Assembly (NCBI GenBank): GCA_964388955.1
Contig: CAYMCO010000001.1
Span: 274,539-338,538, forward strand
Direction: 5' to 3'
DNA: 64,000 bases
Source of the DNA: CAYMCO01 sp964388955
GTDB lineage: Bacteria > Chloroflexota > Anaerolineae > Anaerolineales > E44-bin32
Positions within the stretch are counted from its first letter, which is position 1. Every line of letters starts with the position of its first letter. The notes under the pieces were generated by a model. The model did not search any database. It was not told where the DNA came from and saw only the letters and a list, made by a program, of their open reading frames with translations. Below, in pieces: positions 9,361 through 19,465 of this stretch. A program made the translations under genes and the position numbers.

Positions 9361-10914
9361 ATGGAACTCAAAGACTATCTGGAAATACTCTTCAAAAGGA
9401 AGTGGATTGTCATCTCCACCCTTGCCGCGACACTGGCGGTCGTCCTCTTGCTGAGTAACATGGCCGTACCGATCTATTCATCCTCTACGCTGGTCCGCGT
9501 TGCACAAATCGAAGATGAGCCGGTCAACTCCGGTTCCCTAAGCTACTCCGAACGCCTGATGAATACATATGTCTATCTGCTGAAAAGCACCCCGTACATG
9601 CAGAAGACGATCGAGCAGCTCGACCTGAACACATCGCCGGATCAACTCGAGCAGGCCATCGAAGTCGCAGTGCTCCCATCCACCGAACTCCTCCGGATCA
9701 CTGTGGAAAACGTCAATCCCAACCTGGCAATGGAAATCGCCAACACTCTCGGCCAGCTGCTGATTGATGAGAGGGAGGAATTCTATACAGGTCCGGGGAA
9801 GAGTTCGCTCGAAATCCTTGATGGGCAGATTCAGAGCACCGAACAGAAGATCGCCGAGGACCGCTCGCTCCTGCAGTCGCTTCTCAGTCGCCGTTCCTCT
9901 GCCGCCAATGTCACAACGATCCAAGAACTCAACACACGAATTCGCGTGTCAGAGCAGACCCTCACTTCACTGCTGAGTGACTATGACCAAGCCAGAGTGG
10001 TAGACATCGCGAGAGCGAACAGTGTAAGCATCGTCCAACCTGCAGAGCTTCCCGATCGCCCAATCAAACCCGATCTTCGCCAGAACGTGATGGTCGGATT
10101 CTTGGGCGGTCTGATCGGAGGTATCGGGCTTGCCTTCCTCTATCAGCACCTGAATCAGACCATCGATTCGCCCTCCGCGATCCAAGATGCGACAGATGCG
10201 CCACTCATAGGGTGCATACCCAAGTTGAGGGGACCACGTTTGTTTCGGAACGAGGCCTTTCTGCTCGACCCCAAGAACCACGATCCAGGCCAACTGGCTT
10301 TCGAGTCCCTCGGCATCAGCGTGCGGAATCTCCAGTGCGATTCCTCTCCGTGCACGATTCTGGTCACAAGCGCCGAGCCGGGAGCGGGGAAATCCACCGT
10401 CCTCGCCAATCTGTCCACCGCGTTGGCCGACCATGACAGCCCGGTCCTTCTGGTGGACAGCGACCTCAGACGTCCGGCAATGCATAGAGTTTTCGATTTA
10501 TCCAGCAGCCCCGGGCTCGCCGACCTGATAGCGGAACCCGCCCTGATCAGAAATAGCCTCCAGCTATCAAATAATCCGTATTTGAAGGTGCTCGCGTGCG
10601 GCCACTCCGCGAAAGATCCAGCGCAACTCATGAAGGAGTTGCGGACGAAGGAGATCCTGCAGGAGCTCGGCGAAGAAACCAGTATCATTCTCCTCGACAG
10701 CCCCCCACTGCTCGGGGCCGTCGACGCGAGGATCCTGGCCGGAATGGCCGACTTAGTCCTTGTGATCGTGCGCGAAGGGCAGACGGAATTGAAGGACTTG
10801 AGCGCGGCAGTGTCTCAATTGGATGGAATTGGTAGTGCGAAAACGGCAATTGTGATGAACGGAGCCACAGACAGAAGGTCCGCCTATTACTATCGGTATC
10901 GCTCCGATGAATAG
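9361..10914 (+). CDS. Wzz-type chain-length regulator fused to BY-kinase
   Basis: A single 517-residue polypeptide. The N-terminal Wzz domain has transmembrane helix 1 (VISTLAATLAVVLLLSNMAV), an external coiled-coil-rich region (about 55-235) and helix 2 (VMVGFLGGLIGGIGLAFLY). The cytoplasmic CpsD/CapB-type tyrosine kinase (about 290-517) has Walker A SAEPGAGKST, Walker A' LLVDSDLRRP and Walker B IILLDSPPLL. It ends in a tyrosine cluster (SAYYYRYRSDE), the usual autophosphorylation tail. Such proteins control polymerisation and export in Wzx/Wzy-type pathways; the polymerase-like and flippase proteins follow at 12548 and 14165. Confidence 0.95.
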   Translation: MELKDYLEILFKRKWIVISTLAATLAVVLLLSNMAVPIYSSSTLVRVAQIEDEPVNSGSLSYSERLMNTYVYLLKSTPYMQKTIEQLDLNTSPDQLEQAIEVAVLPSTELLRITVENVNPNLAMEIANTLGQLLIDEREEFYTGPGKSSLEILDGQIQSTEQKIAEDRSLLQSLLSRRSSAANVTTIQELNTRIRVSEQTLTSLLSDYDQARVVDIARANSVSIVQPAELPDRPIKPDLRQNVMVGFLGGLIGGIGLAFLYQHLNQTIDSPSAIQDATDAPLIGCIPKLRGPRLFRNEAFLLDPKNHDPGQLAFESLGISVRNLQCDSSPCTILVTSAEPGAGKSTVLANLSTALADHDSPVLLVDSDLRRPAMHRVFDLSSSPGLADLIAEPALIRNSLQLSNNPYLKVLACGHSAKDPAQLMKELRTKEILQELGEETSIILLDSPPLLGAVDARILAGMADLVLVIVREGQTELKDLSAAVSQLDGIGSAKTAIVMNGATDRRSAYYYRYRSDE

Positions 10915-11185
10915 GTGCCCGATTCTGCCATTCCTTCGCCGACCGACGATTGGGAAAAGCATCAGCCCCTCCCGTGATCGGATCGGCCGGATGGACGCTC
11001 GGCCATTTCAAGCCCGGTAACCGCGCACTGAGCAGCATATGTCGACATATGGGCTGATCCTCACCCCCGTCAGATTCCTCTTCGGAAACACTGTTGGGGT
11101 TGCGGCGGGATCAGCCGCTTTGTTTCGAAAACATGGCGCCCTGGCATCGTGAGCCGCGACAGAGGCGAAAGCTGGAGATTGGATC

Positions 11186-12295
11186 ATGAACAGTAGAGGG
11201 ATTCCCTTCGTTGATCTCAAGGCACAATACCAAGCCATCTCACCACAGATCCACGAGGCGATTCTAGGGGTGATGGAAAACACCAGTTTCATCCTTGGCG
11301 AAGATGTCAGTCTCTTCGAACAGGAATTCGCTTCATACTGTGGTGCGGAATACGCTGTGGGGGTCGACAATGGAACTGCCGCTATCGAATTGGCCCTGCG
11401 GGCATTCGGGATTGGTCCGGGGGATGAGGTGATCACTGCGGCGAATTCGTACATCGCAACGGCGTTCGCCATTTCCGCCACTGGCGCGGCTCCGGTCCTG
11501 GTAGATATGGATCAGGACACTTTTGGGATAGATGTCTCCCAAATCGCAGCTGTCATTTCGGAGAAAACGAGGGCCATCATTCCCGTGCACCTATACGGTC
11601 ATCCAGCTGATATGGACCCCATAATGTCCCTGGCGGAGGAATATGATCTGGCTGTCATTGAGGATGCCTGCCAGGCACATGGGGCAAGATACCGGGGTCA
11701 GCGTGTGGGATCCATCGGTCACGCGGCCGCCTTCAGCTTCTATCCTGCGAAAAACCTCGGTGCTTATGGTGATGGTGGAATGGTGGTCACCAACCTGGAA
11801 CATATCGCCGAATCCGTGCGCGTGTACCGGAATCAGGGTCAAGAGCGCAAGAACGTGCATCCCATCCAGGCGCACAACCATCGACTGGATTCTATCCAGG
11901 CCGCCGTTCTGCGCGTGAAACTCCCCTACTTGGACGGTTGGAACGAGGCCAGGAGAAGGGTGGCGAACATGTACACATCGCTCCTCAGGTCTGTGGCCAC
12001 CGTGCCGGAGACGAGAGACTACGCTCAGCCGGTATTCCACTTGTATGTCATCAGAATTGGCCAGCGGGATGCCGTGCGGGATTGTCTGGCAGCACAAGGC
12101 ATTTCCACCGGCATTCACTACCCTACCCCTATTCACTTGCAGCCCGCCTACCATGAACTTGGCCTATCCGAAGGCGAATTTCCCCTTGCGGAACGGACCG
12201 CGCGTGATATCCTCTCGCTGCCCATGTATCCGGAAATGCAAGAGGAGTCCGTTCGGCTGGTCGCAGAGGCGATCACCAACTGCGTCGATGGATGA
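11186..12295 (+). CDS. DegT/DnrJ/EryC1/StrS sugar aminotransferase
   Basis: PLP-dependent aminotransferase of 369 residues. The internal-aldimine lysine is in FSFYPAKNLGAYGDGG and the cofactor Asp-x-x-Gln-x-His block is EDACQAHGA. The N-terminal FVDLKAQYQ and DNGTAAIELALRA stretches are typical of the WbpE/QdtB-like sugar subgroup. The product is a nucleotide amino sugar. It is the natural partner of the Gfo/Idh dehydrogenase at 5799. No dedicated N-acetyltransferase of the WbpD/WlbB type was seen between them or elsewhere in the locus. Confidence 0.93.
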   Translation: MNSRGIPFVDLKAQYQAISPQIHEAILGVMENTSFILGEDVSLFEQEFASYCGAEYAVGVDNGTAAIELALRAFGIGPGDEVITAANSYIATAFAISATGAAPVLVDMDQDTFGIDVSQIAAVISEKTRAIIPVHLYGHPADMDPIMSLAEEYDLAVIEDACQAHGARYRGQRVGSIGHAAAFSFYPAKNLGAYGDGGMVVTNLEHIAESVRVYRNQGQERKNVHPIQAHNHRLDSIQAAVLRVKLPYLDGWNEARRRVANMYTSLLRSVATVPETRDYAQPVFHLYVIRIGQRDAVRDCLAAQGISTGIHYPTPIHLQPAYHELGLSEGEFPLAERTARDILSLPMYPEMQEESVRLVAEAITNCVDG

Positions 12296-12547
12296 CTGCC
12301 AGCTGTCCTTCGCCCAATGTGGCGGCCGATGCGATGGAAGAATGGACGATCCAGCGTTTCGCGCCTTGACGAGCGATTCGAACACCACCTCACGGGCCAG
12401 GCCCGTGCCGCATCCGTCCCTGTGCGCTCGCCGTGCACCGCGAGCGCGCAAAGGCCTCCCTTCGGTGCGGCTGAGAAAAGGATGTAGCTGCGCTCGCGGA
12501 ACCGGCCGATCCGAGTCTGGACGCTTGCGCGGGGGATCCAAGCCGAA

Positions 12548-14068
12548 ATGAGGATGAATTCCATTGCTGGATTACACCGGGCCGTAAGACAAATATCACC
12601 GGTCGTCATCGGAGTCGCAACCGGGGTTGCCCTGGGCATCGGCATCTTCTGGAGCGGCAGCTCTATCGTAGTCATCGCTATTCTCGGCATGCTCTTCCTG
12701 GTGGCAGGAATCCAACACCCCGAGATCGGCATTCTTGGAATACTTGCCCTCTACAGCACGGTCCTCTCCGCCGGCAACGACCCACACATATCTGCCGGAC
12801 CAGGGAACGTGTACCTCAGCGATCTGCTCCTTCTCTCGCTCTTCGGCTTGATCCTGGTGAAGGCGCTCGCGGATCCCAGCTTCCGTCTCGTGCGCACGCC
12901 TCTCGATTTACCCTATATTGGCTTCGTGGGTGCCGGTCTCGCCGCCACTGGCCTGGCCATCTTGCGGTCTTCCTTGACAATTCGCCAGAGCCTGGGTGAA
13001 GTCAGGATTTTTGCCGGCTACCTCGGCTTCTTCCTGGTAACGAATTCGATTCGCAATATGCGCCAAGTTCGCAATCTGCTCAAGGGGCTGCTCCTCATGG
13101 CCACCGTGGTGGCGGCCCTGATGGCGGCTCAGACAATATTCGGTGTCTCCACCCGCCTGTTCGCCGGGCGAATTGAGACACTGGCAACGGGCCGAGAGGT
13201 ATATGCTGGGATCACCCGGGCCCTGCCCCCGGGACAATCATTGATTCTGGCCGGCTTCATCATCCTCTCTGCCATATGGGCCGGAGAAGGAAGACAGTCG
13301 ATACATGCGATCCAATTCCTGCAGGCATGCATCTTGGGATTTGGCGTCTTGCTGACCTACAATCGGAGCTTCTGGCTTGGCGCTGCTCTCGCACTCGCTC
13401 TGATGCTGATACTGGTGGGCCATACGGAACGAAAACGGATTGCCCTGGGTGCCATCGTCGTAGTCCTCACGGGTTCGTTGTTGCTCGCCCCCACCTTGCT
13501 TGAACCAGAGAGCAAAATCGGGCACTATTTCCAGGCAGCTTCGGATCGTTTCAGCACACTGCTGCACCCCGGTACCATCCAAGAAGAAAGCCTCCAGGAC
13601 AGATATCGTGAGATGCAGTACGCTCTTCCCCAGATCACGCCTCCCCCTCTGCTCGGAATCGGATTGGGTGCGTTCTATCGTCCGTGGGATTCCAGAATAG
13701 ACTGGCTAGGTCAGGGCCCGAATACCGGCTTCGATGGTCGCGGGTATATTCACAACGCCCACCTGTGGCTTCTCGTAAAGATCGGTCTTCTGGGATATCT
13801 GTGCTTCCTGCTCCTGTCGGGTGTCGCGGTCGCACGTGGCCTTCGATTGTGGAATACACTTGGGGATAGAACGATGCAGGGGGTTGTCTTGGGAGTATCG
13901 CTCGCCTATATCTGCGTATTGGTCGGTTCTATTGTCAATCCAATGCTCATGCAGAGATACTGGACGCCCGTGATTGGTGTTATTCTCGGTCTCAATGAGG
14001 TTATCTTTAGGCTCAATGCTCCCGGGTCAGACTCGTCGCCATCCGGCGCTCTTCCGACCGGCGCGTAG
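12548..14068 (+). CDS. O-antigen ligase / Wzy-type polymerase-like membrane protein
   Basis: 506 residues with about 12 hydrophobic segments and the Wzy_C (O-antigen ligase) features: LLTYNRSFWLGAALAL with its conserved Arg, a large external loop (about 315-400) and the His-containing segment YIHNAHLWLLVKIGLLG. It should join glycan units at the outer face of the membrane. The start ATG at 12548 could be replaced by ATG 12554. The preceding 252 bp hold no gene, only an 8-bp-arm hairpin at 12424-12447. Confidence 0.88.
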   Translation: MRMNSIAGLHRAVRQISPVVIGVATGVALGIGIFWSGSSIVVIAILGMLFLVAGIQHPEIGILGILALYSTVLSAGNDPHISAGPGNVYLSDLLLLSLFGLILVKALADPSFRLVRTPLDLPYIGFVGAGLAATGLAILRSSLTIRQSLGEVRIFAGYLGFFLVTNSIRNMRQVRNLLKGLLLMATVVAALMAAQTIFGVSTRLFAGRIETLATGREVYAGITRALPPGQSLILAGFIILSAIWAGEGRQSIHAIQFLQACILGFGVLLTYNRSFWLGAALALALMLILVGHTERKRIALGAIVVVLTGSLLLAPTLLEPESKIGHYFQAASDRFSTLLHPGTIQEESLQDRYREMQYALPQITPPPLLGIGLGAFYRPWDSRIDWLGQGPNTGFDGRGYIHNAHLWLLVKIGLLGYLCFLLLSGVAVARGLRLWNTLGDRTMQGVVLGVSLAYICVLVGSIVNPMLMQRYWTPVIGVILGLNEVIFRLNAPGSDSSPSGALPTGA

Positions 14069-14164
14069 ACGCAACCTAGTGGCTATTCAGGCGGAGACCC
14101 CAAGACATTATGCGCAGGGGAAACGAGCCTCGAGTTCCCGGGGCCGCCTTGCTCCGGAGGTAGT

Positions 14165-15667
14165 GTGAGTACGGAAGATAAGGGTGAACAAACCCTGGTC
14201 GCCAGGTTCATAAGCGGCACGTTCTCGATCGGCGCGGGAACCTTCGTTAACGCAGTTCTGAGTTTGCTCGGCTTCATGATCATCGCCCGTCAAATCGGAC
14301 AAGCCGACCTCGGATCATATGTGCTTGTCACTGTGATCGCTACTTTCCTGACCCAGATCAGCAACTTCGGCCTGGAGCCCGCGCTCGCAAACCACATTTC
14401 CGCCATTGACGACCGAGACCAGATGCGCCGCCTGGCCAATACCGCACTGTTCTTCCGGCTCGGGGTGATGATCTTGGTCGGGTTGGTGGCGACATCTGCG
14501 GAGGGCCTACTCTTCCGCCTCTTTGGAGGGGGCTCGATCCGCGAGCTTAGCGTCTTCATCTTGGTGCTCTATTTCCTTGATGGCTGGAATCGACTGCAGA
14601 AGTCTGTGCTGCAAGGCCTCTTCCTGTTTGGCAGAATAGGTGCAGCCACGATCATATACAGTTCGCTCAATTTCGTCCTGCTGATTGTGCTGGTCCCCGT
14701 CCTGCAAACCGGGGTCCTGGGCGTAATATATGCAAAGGCCATCTCCAATCTGGTGGCAGACGTCTTCCTCTACGCATATACGCCGCTCGCAAAGAGGATC
14801 GAATTCCATCCGGCCGAGCTCAAGAGCATGATCCGCTTCGGCTTTCCACTGCAGATCAATACCATCTTCACTTTTATCTTCAACCGCATAGACACTGTGC
14901 TCATCGCCGGGTTGCTTGGCTCGGCGGCCACTGCCTACTACGAAGTCGCCAGGAAGATACCCGACAACATCAGTTTGTTCTATGAATCGTTTCGGGCGGT
15001 CTACTTCCCTTTGATCGTGCGCTTCTTCAGCCGGGGTGACCGGGAGAGGGTCTCCAATCTACTCAACGCCTCTACACGCTTGATCTCGGTGGGGACGGCC
15101 GCACTCGCCCTGGCAGCCCTGGTTTTCGGCCGCCAACTCATCCCTCTGCTCTTCTCCGAGAAATACCTTCCCAGCCTCCCCGCATTCGTTCTGCTTATGA
15201 CCGCACTAAGCATCTCCTTGATTGGCTATACCTTGGGCACATCCTTGGTCGCAATCGGCGATACCAGCAAACCCCCAATCATCAATGTCGTGCATATCGC
15301 CGCCAGCCTGGGGGCCAATCTGCTCTTGATCCCGGCCGCAGGCATCGCGGGCGCGGGGCTCTCCGCCGTCGTGGGGCCGCTCGCCACAAATCCGTTGAAC
15401 GTCTTCTTCCTGGTCAGGAATGGCATTCATGTTGACGTCATGAGCTATGTGAAGCCGATCTTGGCCTTCTCCAGTACAGCGGGCATCTACCTGCTTCTCT
15501 CTCCTGATGCACTGCTATATAAGCTGTCCCTGATGGGGCTCTCCCTCATTTTCTGCTTCCTCTTGTCCTGCGTGAAACTGGAGGAGATCAGGCTTCTGTA
15601 CGTCGAGGCGAGAAAGCTGGCGGGTAGATCGATTGCCAAGGCTTTTCCCAGAATCAGCCCGCCATGA
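14165..15667 (+). CDS. Oligosaccharide flippase (Wzx-like, MOP superfamily)
   Basis: 500 residues with about 14 transmembrane helices and the polysaccharide-biosynthesis flippase pattern: N-terminal SIGAGTFVNAVLSLLGFMIIARQIG and the central FGFPLQINTIFTFIFNRID. It translocates lipid-linked repeat units made by the glycosyltransferases downstream. Start GTG 14165 has a ggagg ribosome binding site five bases upstream. Its stop codon overlaps the next start (ATGA). Confidence 0.92.
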   Translation: MSTEDKGEQTLVARFISGTFSIGAGTFVNAVLSLLGFMIIARQIGQADLGSYVLVTVIATFLTQISNFGLEPALANHISAIDDRDQMRRLANTALFFRLGVMILVGLVATSAEGLLFRLFGGGSIRELSVFILVLYFLDGWNRLQKSVLQGLFLFGRIGAATIIYSSLNFVLLIVLVPVLQTGVLGVIYAKAISNLVADVFLYAYTPLAKRIEFHPAELKSMIRFGFPLQINTIFTFIFNRIDTVLIAGLLGSAATAYYEVARKIPDNISLFYESFRAVYFPLIVRFFSRGDRERVSNLLNASTRLISVGTAALALAALVFGRQLIPLLFSEKYLPSLPAFVLLMTALSISLIGYTLGTSLVAIGDTSKPPIINVVHIAASLGANLLLIPAAGIAGAGLSAVVGPLATNPLNVFFLVRNGIHVDVMSYVKPILAFSSTAGIYLLLSPDALLYKLSLMGLSLIFCFLLSCVKLEEIRLLYVEARKLAGRSIAKAFPRISPP

Positions 15668-16935
15668 GAATATTGTCTATCAGCGACGTTTACCCTCCAT
15701 ACCACCGCGGCGGGTATGAGATCCAATGCAAGTATCAAATGGACGAGCTGCTGGCCAGAGGTCACCATGTGCACGTCCTCACCAGCAAGTGGAGGAATGG
15801 GCAGCGGGGCGAGGAAGCAAACGTCACTCGCACCCTAGAGTTCCATCCCGCCCACCTCGCAAAAGGCCCGAAATCCGAGGGACATGTTCCGGGGCCAAGT
15901 CGATGGAGGGGAGAACTACTGAGCTTGCGTTGGGGCATCCAATCCCGACTCAACTATGGCCGCACGAAGAACCTGATAGCGGCGCTCCGCCCGGATATCG
16001 CTCTGGCGTGGAACATGAATTCGATCGGAATCCACCCCTTGCTCGCGCTCGGTGCCTCAGGAGTGCCACTTGTTATCATCCTCTACGACTACTGGCTGAG
16101 GAATATCCGCCGGGATCTCGATCACGCTCGCGGCGGCGTGATCAGACGCTTGCGCCGATCCTTCTATCACGGGATCGGAGACTTCGACCAAATCAGATAT
16201 GAACGCCTGATTGCCTGCAGCCACTCTATGAAATCTGCCCATTTGGCGTGTGGCTTCAGGAGCGATTGCATCTCGGTTGTTCCCTTGGGGCTGCCACAAG
16301 AGCAGGTCGCATCGGCCCAGGATCCCCGGCCCATGGTGACCGAGGCGGAAGCGGCGCGAATGATCTTGTTCGCAGGCCGTCTAATCCCGGACAAAGGCCC
16401 GGATATCGCCATAGATGCTCTGTCTATCTTGGCCAACCGACTCCAGGAGAATGAAATCAAACTAGACATCATCGGCCAGGGCCCGCTTCAATATGCCCAA
16501 GAGCTAAAAGCCAGGGCCATCAAATCTGGGCTGGGGCGCCGGATCCGATTCCTTGGCTCGTTGAGCCACACCGACATGCTGCAGGCCTACCCGCAGTATG
16601 ATGTCTTTCTGTTTCCCTCCCGATGGCAGGAGCCCTTCGGGCTAGCCATTCTCGAGGCAATGGCGAAAGGGGTTCCTGTCATCGCCGCCGAGACCGGCGG
16701 CCCCGCCGAAATCATCACCCAAGGAGAGACAGGGTTGTTGGTCCCTGTCGACGATCCCGTTGCGCTTGCCGAGGCGACTGCCCGGTTGCTTTCCGACGCA
16801 GCGCTCGCCAAGAGAATTCGGACGCGGTCCCGCAGGATGATTCAGACGAAGTACTCCATCACGCACGTCGTGGATCAGTTGGAGGGCTTGTTGGAGAATG
16901 CGCTAATGGAAACAGGAAGAACGAACTGCATCTAG
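15664..16935 (+). CDS. GT4-family glycosyltransferase
   Basis: 423 residues, GT-B fold. The N-terminal acceptor domain begins ILSISDVYPPYHRGGYE. The C-terminal donor domain has FAGRLIPDKGPDIAID and the family 4 E-x7-E motif in EPFGLAILEAMAKGVPVIA, then TGGPAEII and GLLVPVDD. It is a retaining transferase using a nucleotide sugar, probably at the inner membrane face. Translation is coupled to the flippase gene by a 4-bp overlap. Confidence 0.92.
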   Translation: MRILSISDVYPPYHRGGYEIQCKYQMDELLARGHHVHVLTSKWRNGQRGEEANVTRTLEFHPAHLAKGPKSEGHVPGPSRWRGELLSLRWGIQSRLNYGRTKNLIAALRPDIALAWNMNSIGIHPLLALGASGVPLVIILYDYWLRNIRRDLDHARGGVIRRLRRSFYHGIGDFDQIRYERLIACSHSMKSAHLACGFRSDCISVVPLGLPQEQVASAQDPRPMVTEAEAARMILFAGRLIPDKGPDIAIDALSILANRLQENEIKLDIIGQGPLQYAQELKARAIKSGLGRRIRFLGSLSHTDMLQAYPQYDVFLFPSRWQEPFGLAILEAMAKGVPVIAAETGGPAEIITQGETGLLVPVDDPVALAEATARLLSDAALAKRIRTRSRRMIQTKYSITHVVDQLEGLLENALMETGRTNCI

Positions 16936-16938
16936 AGC

Positions 16939-18171
16939 ATGCGTATCCTGAATATCACCCACCAGCTGCCATATCCACCCATCACCGGCGCGCCGCTGCG
17001 CTCCTTCAATCTGCTCAAGCGGGTTTCGGCAGAACACGAAGTCTGGCTGGTCACATTCATCAACGACACGACCCGCATTGAGGATGTCTCCAGGTTGAAA
17101 GAACTCTGTGCAGACGTGCTCCTCGAGCCTTCGCAGAAGTTGGGCGCATTGGCCCGTCCCCTTGAGCTAGTCCGCTTCGGTCTGAGAGGGATCCCTCTCG
17201 ATCTAAGGCTCTATCATTCGGACTCTCTGTCGAAAAAAATCAACCTGCTGGCCTCTCAGGTGGACTTTGACATTGTGCAGATAGAGCATTCCTTCATGGC
17301 CAGGTATCTGGAATCGCTTCCGACACAAGCGCGGGCCAAGACCACGCTTATGCTCCATGACGTAAATTACCTGAAGTTTGATCGGATCAGCAGGATAGAG
17401 CGGCGGCTGGCACGCAAGCTTAGATTGTGGGTCTACGCGCGCATGATGCGTCGCTGGGAACCGGAGTACGCGCAGCACTTCGATCGCGTTTTCACGGTTT
17501 CAGAATCTGACAAGCAGATCCTGACCAGGGCGAGGCCGCGCCTGGCCATTGAAGTCATCCCAAACGGCATCGATGTCCACGAATTCGCCCAGTCTCCGAT
17601 CACCAATTCAACCCCAAGTCTGATTTTTGTGGGCAATATGAACTATCCTCCCAATGTGGATGCGATCAGCTCATTCTGCCACGATTCCTTGCCGATCGTC
17701 CGCCAGCATTTCCCGGATGTCGAGCTATGGGTTGTGGGTGTCAACCCCGCGGCGGAGGTCAGAAGCTTGAGCTCCGACGTGATCCATGTGACGGGCAAAG
17801 TGGACGACGTCCGGCCCTACTATCGGCGGGCCACCGTGTCTGTGGTTCCGTTGCGTGCGGGGGGTGGGACGCGCCTCAAGATCCTGGAATCCATGGCCGT
17901 GGGACGCCCTGTCGTTTCCACCGCTATCGGCTGTGAAGGCCTGAGCGTCAGAGATGGTGAACACCTGTTGGTGGCCGACGATCCAGCAGAGTTTGCGCGC
18001 CGGACGATTTCCTTACTCTCCGACGCTTCACTCCGGAGGCGAATCACGGCCAACGCGAGAGCACTAGCGGTGGCTCGATATAGCTGGGGCTCGATTGCGG
18101 GCAAATTGTGCCGGTGTTATGAAGAACTTCGACTGGAGAAGTCGGAGCCTTTTCGCTCACACGTGTCATAG
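16939..18171 (+). CDS. GT4-like glycosyltransferase
   Basis: 410 residues with a GT-B arrangement: N-terminal ILNITHQLPYPPITGAPLRS, central FVGNMNYPPNVDAI at the domain junction and C-terminal PLRAGGGTRLKILESMAVGRPVV with the donor-binding acidic residue. The GGGTRLKILE wording is typical of the subgroup common in exopolysaccharide loci. It starts three bases after the preceding glycosyltransferase and ends next to another one, so all three are one transcription unit. Confidence 0.9.
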   Translation: MRILNITHQLPYPPITGAPLRSFNLLKRVSAEHEVWLVTFINDTTRIEDVSRLKELCADVLLEPSQKLGALARPLELVRFGLRGIPLDLRLYHSDSLSKKINLLASQVDFDIVQIEHSFMARYLESLPTQARAKTTLMLHDVNYLKFDRISRIERRLARKLRLWVYARMMRRWEPEYAQHFDRVFTVSESDKQILTRARPRLAIEVIPNGIDVHEFAQSPITNSTPSLIFVGNMNYPPNVDAISSFCHDSLPIVRQHFPDVELWVVGVNPAAEVRSLSSDVIHVTGKVDDVRPYYRRATVSVVPLRAGGGTRLKILESMAVGRPVVSTAIGCEGLSVRDGEHLLVADDPAEFARRTISLLSDASLRRRITANARALAVARYSWGSIAGKLCRCYEELRLEKSEPFRSHVS

Positions 18172-18180
18172 GATAGGGCA

Positions 18181-19356
18181 ATTTCCACAAATCTCTTTTG
18201 GATTTTCGGCGATTCGCCATTCAAACTCGATGCCGCCACCTGGCTGGAGACTACGGCGCACTTGAGAAAAATGGGATGGAGGGTGACCCTGATCGGTTCC
18301 GGCCCCAAGGGCGACCGAGAAGTCAACGGCGTGCAGGTGCTCTGCATCCCTACGCCGAGGATCTACATTCTGCGCCAGTTGGTTTTCCATGCGCAAGTTC
18401 TGGCCATGGTCCTCAAGGCGTGGTCGACGATAGACATCATCCTCTTTCATGAAATGTCTGGCGCCTGGGTCCTGCCTTTGCGCGCATTGAGATGGATCAC
18501 AGGGCGCGCCCGCCCCGCACTGGCAATGGATACAAGGACCCTATTCATGACCGATCGAGAGAGGGCCAGCGGGAGAGACCGTTTGCGCAAGTGGTATCTG
18601 GACCTGATGACAAGGGCGGGGAATCGGTGGGCGGATGGACGCCTGGCCATCACCCAGCGTATGGCGGGAGCGATTGGCATCCCCCCCGCTACTTTGTGGG
18701 GGACATGGCCATCCGGCGTCGATGTCGATGAATTCTCTGAGCCCGCCCGGAAACGGCGGTGGCCTTCCGATGGGGAACCCATCCGGCTGATCTATATTGG
18801 CACCCTGAATCATGAGCGCAACCTACTCGCTATGTGCGCTGCAGTTGAGCAGGCAAATTCCGAGGGGATGGACTTTGTCTTTGGCATGGTGGGAGACGGG
18901 ACCCTCTGGGAGGAACTGCGGCAGCGTGCGGAATCTTCGGGAGGCAAGATCGAAGTGATGCCTCGCGTATCGCATCGTCAAATACCGGTCCTGCTGTCTG
19001 AATGGCACATCGGTGTACTGCCATTCCGGGACGAGCTGAAGTTCCGGGTCAGCAGCCCCATCAAACTCTTTGAGTATATGGCCTCTGGGCTCCCGATACT
19101 TGCCACGGAGGTGGTGTGTCATACGGATGCAGTCGGAGCAGGCGATTACGTGTTTTGGGCGAGAGGGGGCGGTGAGGCGGATCTCCTTTCCGCGCTTCGT
19201 CACATCTGGCAAGGGAGGGGCACGCTCGCTGAGCTGGGAAATCACGCAAGTGACGCCGCCTCGGCCTGGTCTTGGCAACGGTCTGCCCAGAAGTTGGATC
19301 AAGCGCTTCGCCGGGGGCTGCCGGCTGAGTGTGAAGGGGGCGGAAGATGTCCTTAG
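18181..19356 (+). CDS. Glycosyltransferase (GT-B) with a non-standard start
   Basis: C-terminal donor half: IYIGTLNHERNLLAM, FGMVGDGTLWEEL, LPFRDELKFRVSSPIKLFEYMASGLPILA. The first usual start codon is TTG 18262, but in-frame sequence upstream (FWIFGDSPFKLDAATWLE) is clearly the first strand and helix of the N-terminal Rossmann domain and leads into LRKMGWRVTLIG. Between the preceding stop (18169-18171) and 18262 there is no ATG, GTG or TTG in this frame. The best candidate is ATT 18181, with a purine-rich ggataggg just before it; CTG further in is another. A base error is also possible. Function: sugar transfer in the same glycan pathway. Confidence 0.82.
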   Translation: MSTNLFWIFGDSPFKLDAATWLETTAHLRKMGWRVTLIGSGPKGDREVNGVQVLCIPTPRIYILRQLVFHAQVLAMVLKAWSTIDIILFHEMSGAWVLPLRALRWITGRARPALAMDTRTLFMTDRERASGRDRLRKWYLDLMTRAGNRWADGRLAITQRMAGAIGIPPATLWGTWPSGVDVDEFSEPARKRRWPSDGEPIRLIYIGTLNHERNLLAMCAAVEQANSEGMDFVFGMVGDGTLWEELRQRAESSGGKIEVMPRVSHRQIPVLLSEWHIGVLPFRDELKFRVSSPIKLFEYMASGLPILATEVVCHTDAVGAGDYVFWARGGGEADLLSALRHIWQGRGTLAELGNHASDAASAWSWQRSAQKLDQALRRGLPAECEGGGRCP

Positions 19357-19465
19357 AACGCGGCGGAAGCTCTCACAACTATATGCACGCAGCGCTGACT
19401 TCCCCCCCGCACATTTCAATGACGCGGCAGACCGCGGGCGATCACCGGTGGGTGGATCCATCAAC

